64,000 nt of DNA from a bacterium M00.F.Ca.ET.205.01.1.1 (GTDB lineage: Bacteria > Pseudomonadota > Alphaproteobacteria > Rhizobiales > Rhizobiaceae): positions 175,487 to 239,486 of the forward strand of contig SRUQ01000011.1 in NCBI GenBank assembly GCA_004791255.1, written 5' to 3'. Shown here piece after piece: positions 1 through 10,878 of this stretch; position 1 is the stretch's first letter; every line of letters starts with the position of its first letter. The translations under genes and the position numbers were made by a program. The notes beneath the pieces were generated by a model that saw only the letters and a program-made list of their open reading frames with translations, had not been told where the DNA came from and ran no database searches.

Positions 1-1385
<1,385 letters not shown>

Positions 1386-1470
1386 GCTCGAGCAGGCTCA
1401 AAGGCTCTTTTCCGGGGACCGAGCGCCGAAAGATTCCCGCTGCGGTCACACTTGTTGCATAATCGCCACA

Positions 1471-3801
1471 ATGCGTTGCATACATCCGACGCAATCACTG
1501 GTTCTAGACGGCGACATGGCTCCGCAGGCACCGACACTGAACGAACCGCTTTTCAGCGAACCCGGCGCGCGTGACGGGCGCCGGCTGCTGGCGCTGCCCG
1601 GCGTGGTGGCGGTCGCGGGCGCACTGATCATGGCGGCCATCTCGTTCGCCATCCTGGTCGGCGCGACGCCGATCGCGCCCGACGCCAGGACAACCTGGGC
1701 GCTGATCGCGCTCAACGCCGTCTTCGTCCTGCTCCTGATCACGCTGGTCGGCCGCGAGGTGCATCGCATCGTCATGGCGCGCCGGCATGGCAAGGCGGCC
1801 TCACGGCTGCATGTGCGCATCGTCGCCATGTTCGCGCTGGTCGCCGCCATTCCCGCCATCATGGTGGCGATTATCGCCTCGATCACGCTCGACATCGGCC
1901 TCGATCGCTGGTTCGAGATCCGCACCAAGACGATCGTCAACTCGTCGCTGTCGATCGCCGATGCCTATGTCCAGGAAAACGCACGCAACCTGCAGGGCAC
2001 GACGCTGTCGATGGCCTATGATCTCGACGCCTCACGCACGCTCTACGGCCTTGATCGGACTGGCTTTCTCGATCTGATGAACAAGGAATCCCAGGGCCGC
2101 GGGCTGGCACATGCCGCGCTGATCAAGTCCGACGGCTCGTTCGTCATGAGTGCCAAGACCGATGCCGATTTCGCCATGCCGGAACCGCCGGAAGGTGCTG
2201 TTTCCAGCGCCACCGAAGGCCAACCGGTGCTCATCGAACCGCGCACGCGCAACATCATGGGCGCCATCGTCAAGCTGCGCCAGATCGAGGGCCTCTACCT
2301 CTACACCATCCGCCTGGTCGACCCCGACGTGATCAAGGCGCGCCAGATCGTCCGCTCCAACACCGACGAATACCGCAACCTGGAAGATAACAGGCGCACC
2401 TCGCAGGTGGCTTTCGCGCTGCCCTATCTGTCGCTGACGCTGATCGTCATCCTGTCGGCCATCTGGACCGGTATCGCGGTGGCCGACCGGCTGGTGCGGC
2501 CGATTCGCCAGCTCATTGGAGCCGCCGACGAGGTCGCCACCGGCAATCTCGACGTCGCGGTTCCTGTCAGGCCTTCGGACGGCGACGTCGCCTCGCTCGG
2601 CGACACTTTCAACAAGATGCTGCTGGAGCTGAAATCGCAGCGCAACGAGATCCTGTCCGCCAAGGATCTGATCGACGAGCGCCGCCGCTTCTCGGAAGCC
2701 GTGCTAGCGGGCGTCACCGCCGGCGTCATCGGCGTCGATCCCTATGGTATCGTCAGCATCGTCAACCGCTCGGCCGAAACCATGCTGGCCATCTCAGGCA
2801 CGGCGGCACTGGGACAGAACCTCTCCGCCGTACTGCCGCATGTCGGCCGCGTCTTCGAGATCGGCCGCAAGTCCGGCAAGCCGGTCTACCGCGAGCAGGT
2901 GACCTTCTATCGCGCCGGCGCCGAGCGGACCTTCAATGTGCAGATCACCATCGAGGCCGGCGACGACGGTGAGGAGGAGAAATCCTACGTCGTCACGGTC
3001 GATGACATCACCGATCTCGTCCAGGCGCAGCGCTCTTCCGCCTGGGCCGATGTGGCGCGGCGCATCGCCCATGAGATCAAGAACCCGCTTACACCCATCC
3101 AGCTCTCCGCCGAACGCATCAAACGTCGTTACGGCAAGGTCATCACCGAGGACCGCGAGGTCTTCGACCAGTGCACCGACACCATCATCCGGCAGGTCGA
3201 GGACATCGGCCGCATGGTGGACGAATTCTCCGCTTTCGCCCGCATGCCCAAGCCCGAGATGAAGTCGATCGACCTGCGCGAATCGCTGCGCGAAGCCTCG
3301 TTCCTGGTGGAGGTCAGCCGCGCCGACATCGTATTCGAGCGCGACTTCGGCAGCGAGCCGCTCAAGGGCACGTTCGACAGCCGGCTGATGGCGCAGGCCT
3401 TCGGCAACGTCATCAAGAATGCCGCCGAAGCCATTGACGGTCTGGAACAGAAGGACGGTTCGCACGGCATAATCCGGATTCAAGCCGCGCGTCAGAATGG
3501 CGTGATTCGCATCGACGTCATCGACAACGGCAGGGGTCTGCCACGGGAGAATCGCCAACGGCTGCTCGAGCCCTATATGACCACGCGCGAGAAGGGCACG
3601 GGGCTCGGGCTCGCCATCGTCAAGAAGATCGTGGAGGACCATGGCGGCAGGCTGGAACTGCATGATGCGCCTGCAAATTTCCACGGCGGCCGTGGCGCGA
3701 TGATCAGCATCATCCTGCCGCCTGTGGCCGCCGCGCCACCGCGCGGCGAAAGCAGGGCGGAACACGAAAGAGAAACTGAAAAGGTCGGTAATGGCGTCTG
3801 A
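1471..3801 (+). CDS. ntrY: Sensor histidine kinase NtrY
   Basis: Membrane sensor kinase of the NtrY/NtrX pair, linked in alphaproteobacteria to nitrogen and redox or oxygen control. The 776-residue product has three hydrophobic segments in the first 140 residues, a further one near residue 320 followed by HAMP, a PAS-like region, the H-box ARRIAHEIKNPLTP with phospho-acceptor H534, and a HATPase domain (N-box VIKNAAEAI, G-boxes DNGRGLP and GTGLGLAIV). Length and order match the family. Start: ATG 1471 is used; an in-frame ATG at 1516 is an alternative because the first 15 residues carry no recognisable feature. The 3' end overlaps ntrX by 11 nt, implying coupled translation. Confidence 0.95.
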   Translation: MRCIHPTQSLVLDGDMAPQAPTLNEPLFSEPGARDGRRLLALPGVVAVAGALIMAAISFAILVGATPIAPDARTTWALIALNAVFVLLLITLVGREVHRIVMARRHGKAASRLHVRIVAMFALVAAIPAIMVAIIASITLDIGLDRWFEIRTKTIVNSSLSIADAYVQENARNLQGTTLSMAYDLDASRTLYGLDRTGFLDLMNKESQGRGLAHAALIKSDGSFVMSAKTDADFAMPEPPEGAVSSATEGQPVLIEPRTRNIMGAIVKLRQIEGLYLYTIRLVDPDVIKARQIVRSNTDEYRNLEDNRRTSQVAFALPYLSLTLIVILSAIWTGIAVADRLVRPIRQLIGAADEVATGNLDVAVPVRPSDGDVASLGDTFNKMLLELKSQRNEILSAKDLIDERRRFSEAVLAGVTAGVIGVDPYGIVSIVNRSAETMLAISGTAALGQNLSAVLPHVGRVFEIGRKSGKPVYREQVTFYRAGAERTFNVQITIEAGDDGEEEKSYVVTVDDITDLVQAQRSSAWADVARRIAHEIKNPLTPIQLSAERIKRRYGKVITEDREVFDQCTDTIIRQVEDIGRMVDEFSAFARMPKPEMKSIDLRESLREASFLVEVSRADIVFERDFGSEPLKGTFDSRLMAQAFGNVIKNAAEAIDGLEQKDGSHGIIRIQAARQNGVIRIDVIDNGRGLPRENRQRLLEPYMTTREKGTGLGLAIVKKIVEDHGGRLELHDAPANFHGGRGAMISIILPPVAAAPPRGESRAEHERETEKVGNGV

Positions 3802-5152
3802 TATTCTGATCGTCGATGACGAGGAAGACATCCGCGAACTCGTCGCAGGCATCCTGAGCGACGAAGGTCACGAAACCCGCACGGCATTCGATGCCGATAG
3901 TGCGCTGGCGGCGATCGCGGATCGCGCGCCGCGGCTGATTTTCCTCGACATCTGGCTGCAGGGCTCACGTCTGGATGGACTGGCCCTGCTCGACGAGATC
4001 AAGACCATGCACCCGAACCTGCCGGTGGTGATGATCTCGGGCCACGGCAACATCGAAACGGCGGTCTCGGCCATCCGTCGCGGCGCCTATGACTTCATCG
4101 AGAAGCCGTTCAAGGCCGACAGGCTGATCCTGATCGCCGAGCGCGCGCTGGAGACGTCCAAGCTGCGGCGCGAGGTTTCCGACCTCAAGCAGCGCAGCGG
4201 CGAGACCTTTGACCTGATCGGCATGTCGTCGGCGATGAGCCAACTGCGCCAGACCATCGAGCGCGTCGCCCCGACCAACAGCCGCGTCATGATCGTCGGT
4301 CCCTCCGGGTCGGGCAAGGAACTGGCGGCGCGCGCCATCCACACGCTGTCGACGCGCAAGGGCGCGCCGTTCGTGACGCTCAGCGCCGCCAACATCACGC
4401 CCGAACGCATGGAAATCGAGCTGTTCGGCACCGAATCGAATGGCACCGAGCGTAAGGTCGGGGCGCTGGAGGAGGCGCATCGCGGCATCCTCTACATCGA
4501 CGAAGTGGCCGACATGCCGCGCGAAACGCAGAACAAGATCCTACGCGTGCTGGTCGAGCAGCAGTTCGAGCGGGTCGGCGGCACCAAGCGGGTCAAGGTC
4601 GACGTACGCATCATCTCCTCCACGTCGCAGAACCTTGAGGCGATGATCGCCGACGGACGTTTTCGCGAGGATCTCTACCATCGCCTGGCCGTGGTGCCGG
4701 TCATGGTGCCGGGACTTGCCGAGCGACGCGAGGACATTCCTTATCTCGTTGACAATTTCATGAAGCAGATCGCCCGCCAGGCCGGCATCAAGCCGCGCCG
4801 CATCGGCGACGATGCACTCGCCGTGCTGCAGGCGCACAACTGGCCGGGCAACGTTCGCCAACTGCGCAACAATGTCGAGCGCCTGATGATCCTGGCGCGC
4901 GGCGAGGATGTCGATTCCCCGATCACCGCCGATCTGTTGCCATCCGAGATCGGCGATGTCATGCCGCGCACGCCCAACCAGTCGGACCAGCACATCATGG
5001 CGCTGCCGTTGCGCGAGGCCCGCGAACAGTTCGAGAAGGATTACTTGATCGCCCAGATCAACCGCTTCGGCGGCAACATCTCGAAGACGGCCGAATTCAT
5101 CGGCATGGAGCGTTCCGCGCTGCACCGCAAGCTGAAGTCGCTGGGCGTCTGA
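3791..5152 (+). CDS. ntrX: Response regulator NtrX, without the GAFTGA loop
   Basis: DNA-binding response regulator paired with NtrY. In its 453 residues an N-terminal receiver (D53 in the motif IFLDIW, K in EKPFK) is followed by an AAA+ domain with Walker A GPSGSGKE and a Fis-type HTH (ISKTAEFIGMERSALHRK). At the place where NtrC has GAFTGA, this protein reads GTESNGTERKVGAL, so the sigma-54-contacting loop is absent. The protein therefore probably acts on sigma-70-type promoters or by repression, as has been described for other alphaproteobacterial NtrX proteins. It is translationally coupled to ntrY. Confidence 0.95.
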   Translation: MASDILIVDDEEDIRELVAGILSDEGHETRTAFDADSALAAIADRAPRLIFLDIWLQGSRLDGLALLDEIKTMHPNLPVVMISGHGNIETAVSAIRRGAYDFIEKPFKADRLILIAERALETSKLRREVSDLKQRSGETFDLIGMSSAMSQLRQTIERVAPTNSRVMIVGPSGSGKELAARAIHTLSTRKGAPFVTLSAANITPERMEIELFGTESNGTERKVGALEEAHRGILYIDEVADMPRETQNKILRVLVEQQFERVGGTKRVKVDVRIISSTSQNLEAMIADGRFREDLYHRLAVVPVMVPGLAERREDIPYLVDNFMKQIARQAGIKPRRIGDDALAVLQAHNWPGNVRQLRNNVERLMILARGEDVDSPITADLLPSEIGDVMPRTPNQSDQHIMALPLREAREQFEKDYLIAQINRFGGNISKTAEFIGMERSALHRKLKSLGV

Positions 5153-5238
5153 CCCGACGTCCAGTGGACCACGCGATTGTCCGTTGCGGCGATGGCGGAA
5201 TCGCCTAGAAAAGCCGAAGCAAATCCCCGAGGTGAACC

Positions 5239-6099
5239 ATGCCGCGCATTGCCTATGTGAACGGGCGCTACATCGCTCATGCCGATGCCGCCGTGCATAT
5301 CGAGGATCGCGGCTATCAGTTCGCCGACGGCGTCTATGAAGTCTGCGAGGTGGCGCGCGGCTTCATCGTCGACATGCCGCGCCATCTGGCCCGGCTGAAC
5401 CGCTCACTCACCGAATTGTCAATCGATTGGCCGGTCACCAAGGGGGTGTTGCCGCTTCTCCTGCGCGAGGTCGTGCGCCGCAACCATGTCGTCAACGGCC
5501 TGGTCTACGTCCAGGTGACGCGCGGCGTTGCCAGCCGCGACTTTGCCTTCCCGGCGGATACGCTGTCGTCCCTCGTGATCACGGCCAGAAAGGCGGATCC
5601 GGCCGCCGGCGCAAAGCGGGCGGAGACCGGCATCGCGGTCATCACCGTGCCGGAGAACCGCTGGGACCGCGTCGACATCAAGAGCACCGGCCTGCTGCCC
5701 AATGTGCTGGCCAAGCAGAAGGCCAAGGAAGCCGGCGCCCAGGAAGCATGGTTCGTCGACACCGACGGCAACGTCAAGGAAGGTGGATCGTCGAACGCCT
5801 GGATCGTCACCCGGGAAGGGGTCCTCGTGACCAGGCCGGCCGAACACGGCATCCTGCGCGGCATCACCCGCACCACCATGTTCGAGGTCGCGGCCAGTCT
5901 TGGCCTGAAGATCGAGGAGCGCGGCTTTTCGGTCGCCGAGGCCAAGGCGGCGCGGGAGGCTTTCATCAGCTCGGCGACGACGATTGCCATGCCGGTCGTG
6001 GCCATTGACGGCAATCCGGTCGCCAACGGGCACCCCGGCTCAATAACACTTTCGTTGCGGCAAGCCTTTTTTGACATTGCGGAAAAAAGTCCAGCCTGA
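5239..6099 (+). CDS. dat: D-amino-acid aminotransferase (fold type IV PLP enzyme)
   Basis: Class IV aminotransferase of 286 residues. It would interconvert D-alanine and alpha-keto acids with D-glutamate or other D-amino acids, supplying or recycling peptidoglycan D-amino acids. The expected PLP lysine is K148 in RVDIKSTGLLPN, and the cofactor-binding glutamate lies in KEGGSSNAWIV. Branched-chain aminotransferases and ADC lyases share the fold; the D-amino-acid assignment rests on overall similarity and on the position between ntrX and hfq, which is typical for rhizobia. ATG 5239 is preceded by a weak purine-rich site. Confidence 0.88.
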   Translation: MPRIAYVNGRYIAHADAAVHIEDRGYQFADGVYEVCEVARGFIVDMPRHLARLNRSLTELSIDWPVTKGVLPLLLREVVRRNHVVNGLVYVQVTRGVASRDFAFPADTLSSLVITARKADPAAGAKRAETGIAVITVPENRWDRVDIKSTGLLPNVLAKQKAKEAGAQEAWFVDTDGNVKEGGSSNAWIVTREGVLVTRPAEHGILRGITRTTMFEVAASLGLKIEERGFSVAEAKAAREAFISSATTIAMPVVAIDGNPVANGHPGSITLSLRQAFFDIAEKSPA

Positions 6100-6175
6100 T
6101 AACCGCACAGGTGGAATGAACATCAATATATCTCGTTCTGCTTGTCGTTCTGACGGCAAGGTGGTGTTTGCGCGC

Positions 6176-6204
6176 TTGACATGTGCCTGACAATTTGGCG
6201 CATT
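6176..6204 (+). promoter_or_regulatory. Possible hfq promoter
   Basis: A consensus -35 hexamer TTGACA lies at 6176-6181, 62 nt before the hfq start, inside the 143-nt gap after dat. The matching -10 is poor, so this is only a candidate for the hfq-hflX promoter. Confidence 0.3.
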
Positions 6205-6242
6205 GGCTGCAAACCGAAGGGGATCGGCGAAAGACAAAAACA

Positions 6243-6488
6243 ATGGCGGAACGATCGCAAAACCTTCAGGACCTGTTCCTGAATTCAGTTCGCAAGAGCA
6301 AAAACCCGCTCACCATCTTTCTCATCAACGGCGTGAAGCTGACCGGCGTGGTCACTTCGTTCGACAATTTCTGTGTCCTGCTGCGCCGCGACGGTCACTC
6401 ACAGCTCGTCTACAAGCACGCCATTTCCACGATCATGCCGAGCCAGCCGGTTCAGATGTTCGATGGCGAGGAAAGCCAGGGCGCCTGA
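6243..6488 (+). CDS. hfq: RNA chaperone Hfq
   Basis: Sm-like RNA-binding protein of 81 residues that forms a hexamer and helps small RNAs pair with mRNAs, including nif and nutrient-control mRNAs in rhizobia. Sm1 and Sm2 motifs are clear (NGVKLTGVVTSFDNFCVLL and the invariant KHAISTIMP, i.e. the Y/KH motif). An upstream in-frame start at 6183 would add 20 residues with no Hfq similarity; MAERSQNLQDLFLN at 6243 is the conserved N-terminus. The stop is followed immediately by the hflX start, so the two form an operon. Confidence 0.98.
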   Translation: MAERSQNLQDLFLNSVRKSKNPLTIFLINGVKLTGVVTSFDNFCVLLRRDGHSQLVYKHAISTIMPSQPVQMFDGEESQGA

Positions 6489-7880
6489 TTGGCACGTGAG
6501 AAGGACGCGGACGACAAGGTTCGCGGAAAACCAGCGCATCATCCCGGGACGGAGGCCAAGGGTCCGACCCGGGCCGTGGTCATCGTGCCGGTGCTTACCC
6601 GCCAGCAGCGCGGCGAGGACGATACGAACCGTCCGCGCCTGACACGCTCGGCCGAGGCTCGCCACGAGGAAGCGGTCGGCCTTGCCCGCGCAATCAACCT
6701 TGATCTGATCCACACGGGTGTCGTGACCGTCAACGATCCACGGCCGGCGACCTTGCTCGGCAGCGGCAAGATCGAAGAGCTCGCCGAGATCATCAAGGAA
6801 GGGCACGCGGAAGTGGTCATTGTCGATCATCCGCTGACGCCGGTGCAACAACGCAACCTGGAGAAGGAATTCAACGCCAAGGTGCTGGATCGCACCGGGT
6901 TGATCCTCGAGATATTTGGCGAGCGCGCCCGCACCAAGGAAGGCACGCTGCAGGTCGAACTCGCCCATTTGAACTATCAGAAGGGGCGCCTGGTGCGCAG
7001 CTGGACCCACCTCGAGCGCCAGCGCGGCGGCGCCGGCTTCCTCGGTGGTCCCGGCGAAACCCAGATCGAATCCGACCGGCGGCAGTTGCAGGAAAAGATC
7101 ATCAAGCTCAAGCAGGAGCTGGAAACGGTGCGCCGCACCCGCGACTTGCACCGCGCCAAGCGCAAGAAGGTGCCGTTTCCGGTGGTGGCCATCGTCGGCT
7201 ACACCAATGCCGGCAAGTCGACGCTGTTCAACAAGCTGACCGGGGCAGGGGTGTTGGCGCAGGATATGCTGTTTGCCACGCTCGATCCGACGTTGCGCCG
7301 GGTGCGCCTGCCGCACGGCACGCCGATCATCCTGTCCGACACGGTCGGCTTCATTTCGGATCTGCCGACCCACCTGATAGCGGCTTTTCGCGCCACGCTG
7401 GAAGAGGTGGTCGAGGCCGATCTCGTCATCCATCTGCGCGATATTTCCGATCCCGATACGGCGGCGCAGGCCGAGGATGTCGAGCGCATCCTGGCCGACC
7501 TCGGCGTCGACGCCAACGACACCAAGCGGGTGATCGAGGTCTGGAACAAGATCGACCGGCTGGACGAAGGCAACAGGAACCGGCTGCTCGCCGATGGCGC
7601 CGATAGCAGCAAGGCGCCGCCGATTGCCGTGTCGGCGGTGACCGGCGAGGGCATCGACGCGCTGAAGGCGATCATCGAAACCCGGATGTCGGGTGAGCTC
7701 GAATCCGTCACGGTGACGATCGAGCCGGCGCAGTTCGGCCTTGTCGACTGGCTTTATCGCAATGGCGATGTCGTCTCGCGGACCGACAATGATGACGGCA
7801 GCGCCACCATTTCGCTCAAGGCCACGCAAAGCGCCCGCGAAGAGATCGAAAGCCGATTGCGCCGCAAAAACAACGGCTAG
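6489..7880 (+). CDS. hflX: GTPase HflX
   Basis: Ribosome-associated GTPase that splits stalled 70S ribosomes. The 463-residue product has the N-terminal HflX domain with a coiled coil (around residues 165-215) and a G domain with G1 GYTNAGKST, G3 DTVGF and G4 NKID. Translation apparently starts at TTG 6489, the base after the hfq stop; no better start is present nearby. The hfq-hflX coupling is conserved in proteobacteria. The N-terminal 30 residues are charged and variable. Confidence 0.95.
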   Translation: MAREKDADDKVRGKPAHHPGTEAKGPTRAVVIVPVLTRQQRGEDDTNRPRLTRSAEARHEEAVGLARAINLDLIHTGVVTVNDPRPATLLGSGKIEELAEIIKEGHAEVVIVDHPLTPVQQRNLEKEFNAKVLDRTGLILEIFGERARTKEGTLQVELAHLNYQKGRLVRSWTHLERQRGGAGFLGGPGETQIESDRRQLQEKIIKLKQELETVRRTRDLHRAKRKKVPFPVVAIVGYTNAGKSTLFNKLTGAGVLAQDMLFATLDPTLRRVRLPHGTPIILSDTVGFISDLPTHLIAAFRATLEEVVEADLVIHLRDISDPDTAAQAEDVERILADLGVDANDTKRVIEVWNKIDRLDEGNRNRLLADGADSSKAPPIAVSAVTGEGIDALKAIIETRMSGELESVTVTIEPAQFGLVDWLYRNGDVVSRTDNDDGSATISLKATQSAREEIESRLRRKNNG

Positions 7881-7978
7881 AGCGGTTCAGCGTTTGATTG
7901 AATCGCCGAACCGCTCTAACTCTTTGTTTTTTCGCAATTCCGGACGGAAAACCGCTACGCACTTTTCCTGGAATTGCG
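7878..7978. repeat. Double-palindrome intergenic element, possible terminator
   Basis: Two inverted repeats lie end to end between the converging hflX and mazG genes. The first has perfect 11-bp arms (TAGAGCGGTTC at 7878-7888 and its complement at 7908-7918) and starts within the hflX stop codon. The second has 9-bp arms CGCAATTCC at 7933-7941 and 7970-7978. The layout is that of the abundant intergenic palindromic elements of Rhizobiales. It may also terminate both genes. No second copy was seen in this window. Confidence 0.7.
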
Positions 7979-7988
7979 CTAGTGCAGG

Positions 7989-8813
7989 CTATTTTGCGCT
8001 CTTTGCTTGTTGCCAGAGCGCTTCCATCTCGTCCAATGTCGCCTTCTCAAGCGTGCTGCCGGATTTTTCCACGGCCTGCTCGACATAATGGAAGCGTGAG
8101 CGGAATTTCTCGTTGGTGCCGCTGAGGGCTGCTTCGGAATCCAGCTTCAGGTGGCGTCCGAGATTGACGACGGCAAACAGCATGTCGCCGAACTCGTCCT
8201 TGATCTCGGCGGTTTGGCCCTTGGCCAACGCCTCGCGCAGTTCGCCGATCTCTTCCTCGATCTTGTCGAGGATAGGGGCGGCCTCGCTCCAATCGAAGCC
8301 GACGCGGGCAGCTTTTTCCTGAAGTTTCAACGCGCGGGTCAGGGCGGGCAGGGCGACCGGCACACTGTCCAGAAACCCCTTGCCATTGTCTTCGGGGTCA
8401 AGCCCGCGCGCCAGCCGGGCCTGCCGCTTTTCGGCCTTCTCGCCGGCCTTGATCTTTTCCCACATGCCCTTGGCCATGCCGGCGCTGCGGGCCTCTTCGT
8501 CGCCGAACACATGCGGGTGGCGGCGGATCATCTTGGTGGTGATGGCCTGGACCACGTCGCCAAAGGCGAATTCGCCAGCTTCCTCTGCCATCTGCGCGTG
8601 ATAGACCACCTGCAGCAGGAGATCGCCGAGTTCGTCGCGCAAATCGTCGAGGTCGCCGCGTGCGATGGCATCAGCCACCTCATAGGCTTCCTCGATCGTG
8701 TAGGGTGCTATGGTCGAAAAATTCTGCTCGATGTCCCACGGGCAGCCGGTCTTCGGCGCCCGGAGCGCCGCCATGATCTCGATCAGGCGGGAAATGTCTT
8801 GCGATGGCGTCAT
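7989..8813 (-). CDS. mazG: Nucleoside triphosphate pyrophosphohydrolase MazG
   Basis: All-alpha NTP pyrophosphatase that hydrolyses NTPs to NMP and PPi and cleans non-canonical or excess nucleotides. Its 274 residues contain two MazG domains: the first with the metal-binding ExxE...E-x2-D pattern in EEAYEVADAI and DELGDLLLQVVYH, the second in EEEIGELREAL and DEFGDMLFAVVNLG. The length matches the two-domain E. coli-type protein. ATG 8813 is the natural start. It stands alone, converging with hflX. Confidence 0.95.
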   Translation of the reverse strand: MTPSQDISRLIEIMAALRAPKTGCPWDIEQNFSTIAPYTIEEAYEVADAIARGDLDDLRDELGDLLLQVVYHAQMAEEAGEFAFGDVVQAITTKMIRRHPHVFGDEEARSAGMAKGMWEKIKAGEKAEKRQARLARGLDPEDNGKGFLDSVPVALPALTRALKLQEKAARVGFDWSEAAPILDKIEEEIGELREALAKGQTAEIKDEFGDMLFAVVNLGRHLKLDSEAALSGTNEKFRSRFHYVEQAVEKSGSTLEKATLDEMEALWQQAKSAK

Positions 8814-8898
8814 GCCGCGGATGCTAGCGCGCCGCCTGCCGCGCGGCCAACGCTGTCAGCTGGCCGGCGCGCCTTGTCCACAGGTCAGCGGGGGCCAG

Positions 8899-10083
8899 TC
8901 AGTCGAGAACTGAGACGATGGCCTTGGCAAGGTCGTCCATGCCGTCCTCGGGCAGGCCGGCGACATTGATGCGGCTGTCGCCGACCATGTAGATGCCGTG
9001 CTCGGCGCGCAGACGCTCGACCTGCGCTTCGGTCAGGCCGAGGCGGGAAAACATGCCGCGGTGGTCGGCGACGAAATCGAAACGGTCGGAGTTGGATTGA
9101 CGGCGCAGCGCCTCGGCGAATTGCACGCGCAGCCGGAGCATGCGCAGGCGCATCTCTTCGAGCTCGGCTTCCCAATCCGCGCGCAACTCTGCGTCTTCCA
9201 GCACGATGCGGACCGCGGCAGCGCCGTGATCCGGCGGCATCGAATACATCGCGCGCGCCGCCGACAGCATCTGGCTCATCGCCACATCGGCTTGGGCGCT
9301 GTCCCTGGCCAGGATCATCGCGGCGCCGACACGGTCGCGGTAGACGGCGAAATTCTTCGAGCAGCTGGACGCGACGACCATTTCCGGCACCTTGGCGGCC
9401 AGCAGCCGCAGACCGAGGGCGTCGGCTTCAAGGCCATCGCCAAAGCCCTGATAGGCGATGTCGACGAACGGCAACAGGCCGCGCTCGACGACCAGATCGG
9501 TCACGGCAGCCCATTGCGCCGCATCCAGATTGGCACCGGTCGGGTTGTGGCAGCAGCCATGCAACAGCACAACGTCGCCGCTTTGCGCCGTCCGCAGGGT
9601 TGCCAGCATGTCGTCGAAACGAACGGCACCCGTGGCCGCATCGAAATAGGGATAGTCGCGGATCTGCAGGCCGGCGGCCCGCATCACCGGCATATGGTTC
9701 GGCCAAGTCGGGTCCGACAGCCAGACGGTTGCGTCCGAGCGCGTGCGCTTGAGCAGCTCCGCCACCAGCCGCAATGCACCGGAGCCACCGGGGGCTTGCG
9801 CCGCGCGGATGCGCGTCAGGTCGGCGCCCGGACCGAAGGCGAGCTTGGCCATCACCGTGTTGAAGGCGGTATCGCCGGCAAGGCCGAGATAGGTCTTGGT
9901 GTCCTGCCCCTGCAGCAGCCGCGTCTCGGCCTCGCGCACCGCGCGCATGACCGGCGTCTTGCCGTCGCGGTCCTTGTAGACGCCGACGCCGAGATCGACC
10001 TTGCCGGGACGCGGGTCTGCGCGATAGAGGCCGATCAGGGCCAGGATCTTGTCGGCGGGGGCAGGCTGCAGGTCTTCGAACAT
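8899..10083 (-). CDS. tyrB: Aromatic/aspartate aminotransferase (class I)
   Basis: PLP-dependent aminotransferase of 394 residues that transaminates aspartate and aromatic amino acids with 2-oxoglutarate. The family N-terminus FEDLQPAPADKILAL begins right after ATG 10083; a longer reading to 10152 is not supported. The PLP lysine is in ASSCSKNFAVYRDRVG, the cofactor-contact motif NPTGANLD is present, and the C-terminal substrate arginine lies in DSRINVAGL. Rhizobial tatA/tyrB proteins look like this; the exact substrate range cannot be read from sequence. Confidence 0.9.
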   Translation of the reverse strand: MFEDLQPAPADKILALIGLYRADPRPGKVDLGVGVYKDRDGKTPVMRAVREAETRLLQGQDTKTYLGLAGDTAFNTVMAKLAFGPGADLTRIRAAQAPGGSGALRLVAELLKRTRSDATVWLSDPTWPNHMPVMRAAGLQIRDYPYFDAATGAVRFDDMLATLRTAQSGDVVLLHGCCHNPTGANLDAAQWAAVTDLVVERGLLPFVDIAYQGFGDGLEADALGLRLLAAKVPEMVVASSCSKNFAVYRDRVGAAMILARDSAQADVAMSQMLSAARAMYSMPPDHGAAAVRIVLEDAELRADWEAELEEMRLRMLRLRVQFAEALRRQSNSDRFDFVADHRGMFSRLGLTEAQVERLRAEHGIYMVGDSRINVAGLPEDGMDDLAKAIVSVLD

Positions 10084-10225
10084 CGCAATGGTTCCGTTGG
10101 CGCGGCGGAGTGATACGCAAATAGAGCGCATTCCGCCAGCGGTTTCCGGCACAAGGGAACGTGTTTACTGGTGAAGCAGCCGCATGCGATTGGCGGTTCA
10201 GAGCAGTGCTACGGATGAAGGCTCG

Positions 10226-10819
10226 ATGCTGGTACGTCTGACGATGATCTGCAATGGCGCCACGGCCGCGACCCGGCAGGGGGCGTTTCCCGCCGATGAG
10301 CCGCTCGAGCCAAGGTCGCTGACCCTGGCGACGGCGATGCGCGGAACACTGCGTCGTGCCGATCGTGTCTGGTCCGCTCCGGCGCTGCGGGCTCGCCAGA
10401 TCGCCGAGGCGTTGGGGTTGGAAGCATCGGTCGAACCATTGCTGGCCGACCAGGATTATGGCCGCTGGGCGGGCAAGAGTTTTGACGACGTGCGGGGGCA
10501 GCAGCCCGAGGGCATCGTCGCCTGGCTTACCGATCCCGATGCGGCGCCGCATGGCGGCGAGTCGCTGGCCGACGTTGCCAGCAGGGCGTCAAAGCTGATG
10601 AACGGATTGATCGCCGAACGTGGCCACACGGTTGCCGTGACGCATGCCAGCGTCATCCGCACCGCGATCCTGCACGTTCTCGGCGCGCCGCTTGCCGCCA
10701 GCTCGAAGATCGACATCGAGCCGTTGAGCATCACCGATTTTCGCAGCGACGGCCGTCGGTGGGTATTGCGCGCATGCGGCGTGACTGGTCCCAAACCGGC
10801 AAATCCGCGCGGGGCCTGA
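10226..10819 (+). CDS. Histidine-phosphatase-fold protein with altered RHG motif
   Basis: Phosphoglycerate-mutase-like (CobC/histidine phosphatase) protein of 197 residues. The core motifs are visible: a second arginine in RVWSAPALRARQIAE, the acid residue region DQDYGRWAG, and the second histidine in VAVTHASVIRT. The first motif, normally RHG, reads ICNG, so the phospho-accepting histidine is Asn10 (codon AAT). ATG 10226 is chosen because GAAGG precedes it by 4 nt; a start at 10184 would add residues outside the fold. Function is unknown and catalysis is doubtful. Confidence 0.75.
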   Translation: MLVRLTMICNGATAATRQGAFPADEPLEPRSLTLATAMRGTLRRADRVWSAPALRARQIAEALGLEASVEPLLADQDYGRWAGKSFDDVRGQQPEGIVAWLTDPDAAPHGGESLADVASRASKLMNGLIAERGHTVAVTHASVIRTAILHVLGAPLAASSKIDIEPLSITDFRSDGRRWVLRACGVTGPKPANPRGA

Positions 10820-10878
10820 CGGGGGCGGCAGATACCGGCCAAGAAAAAAAGGGCGCCGGCCGGGATTAAAATCCCCAC

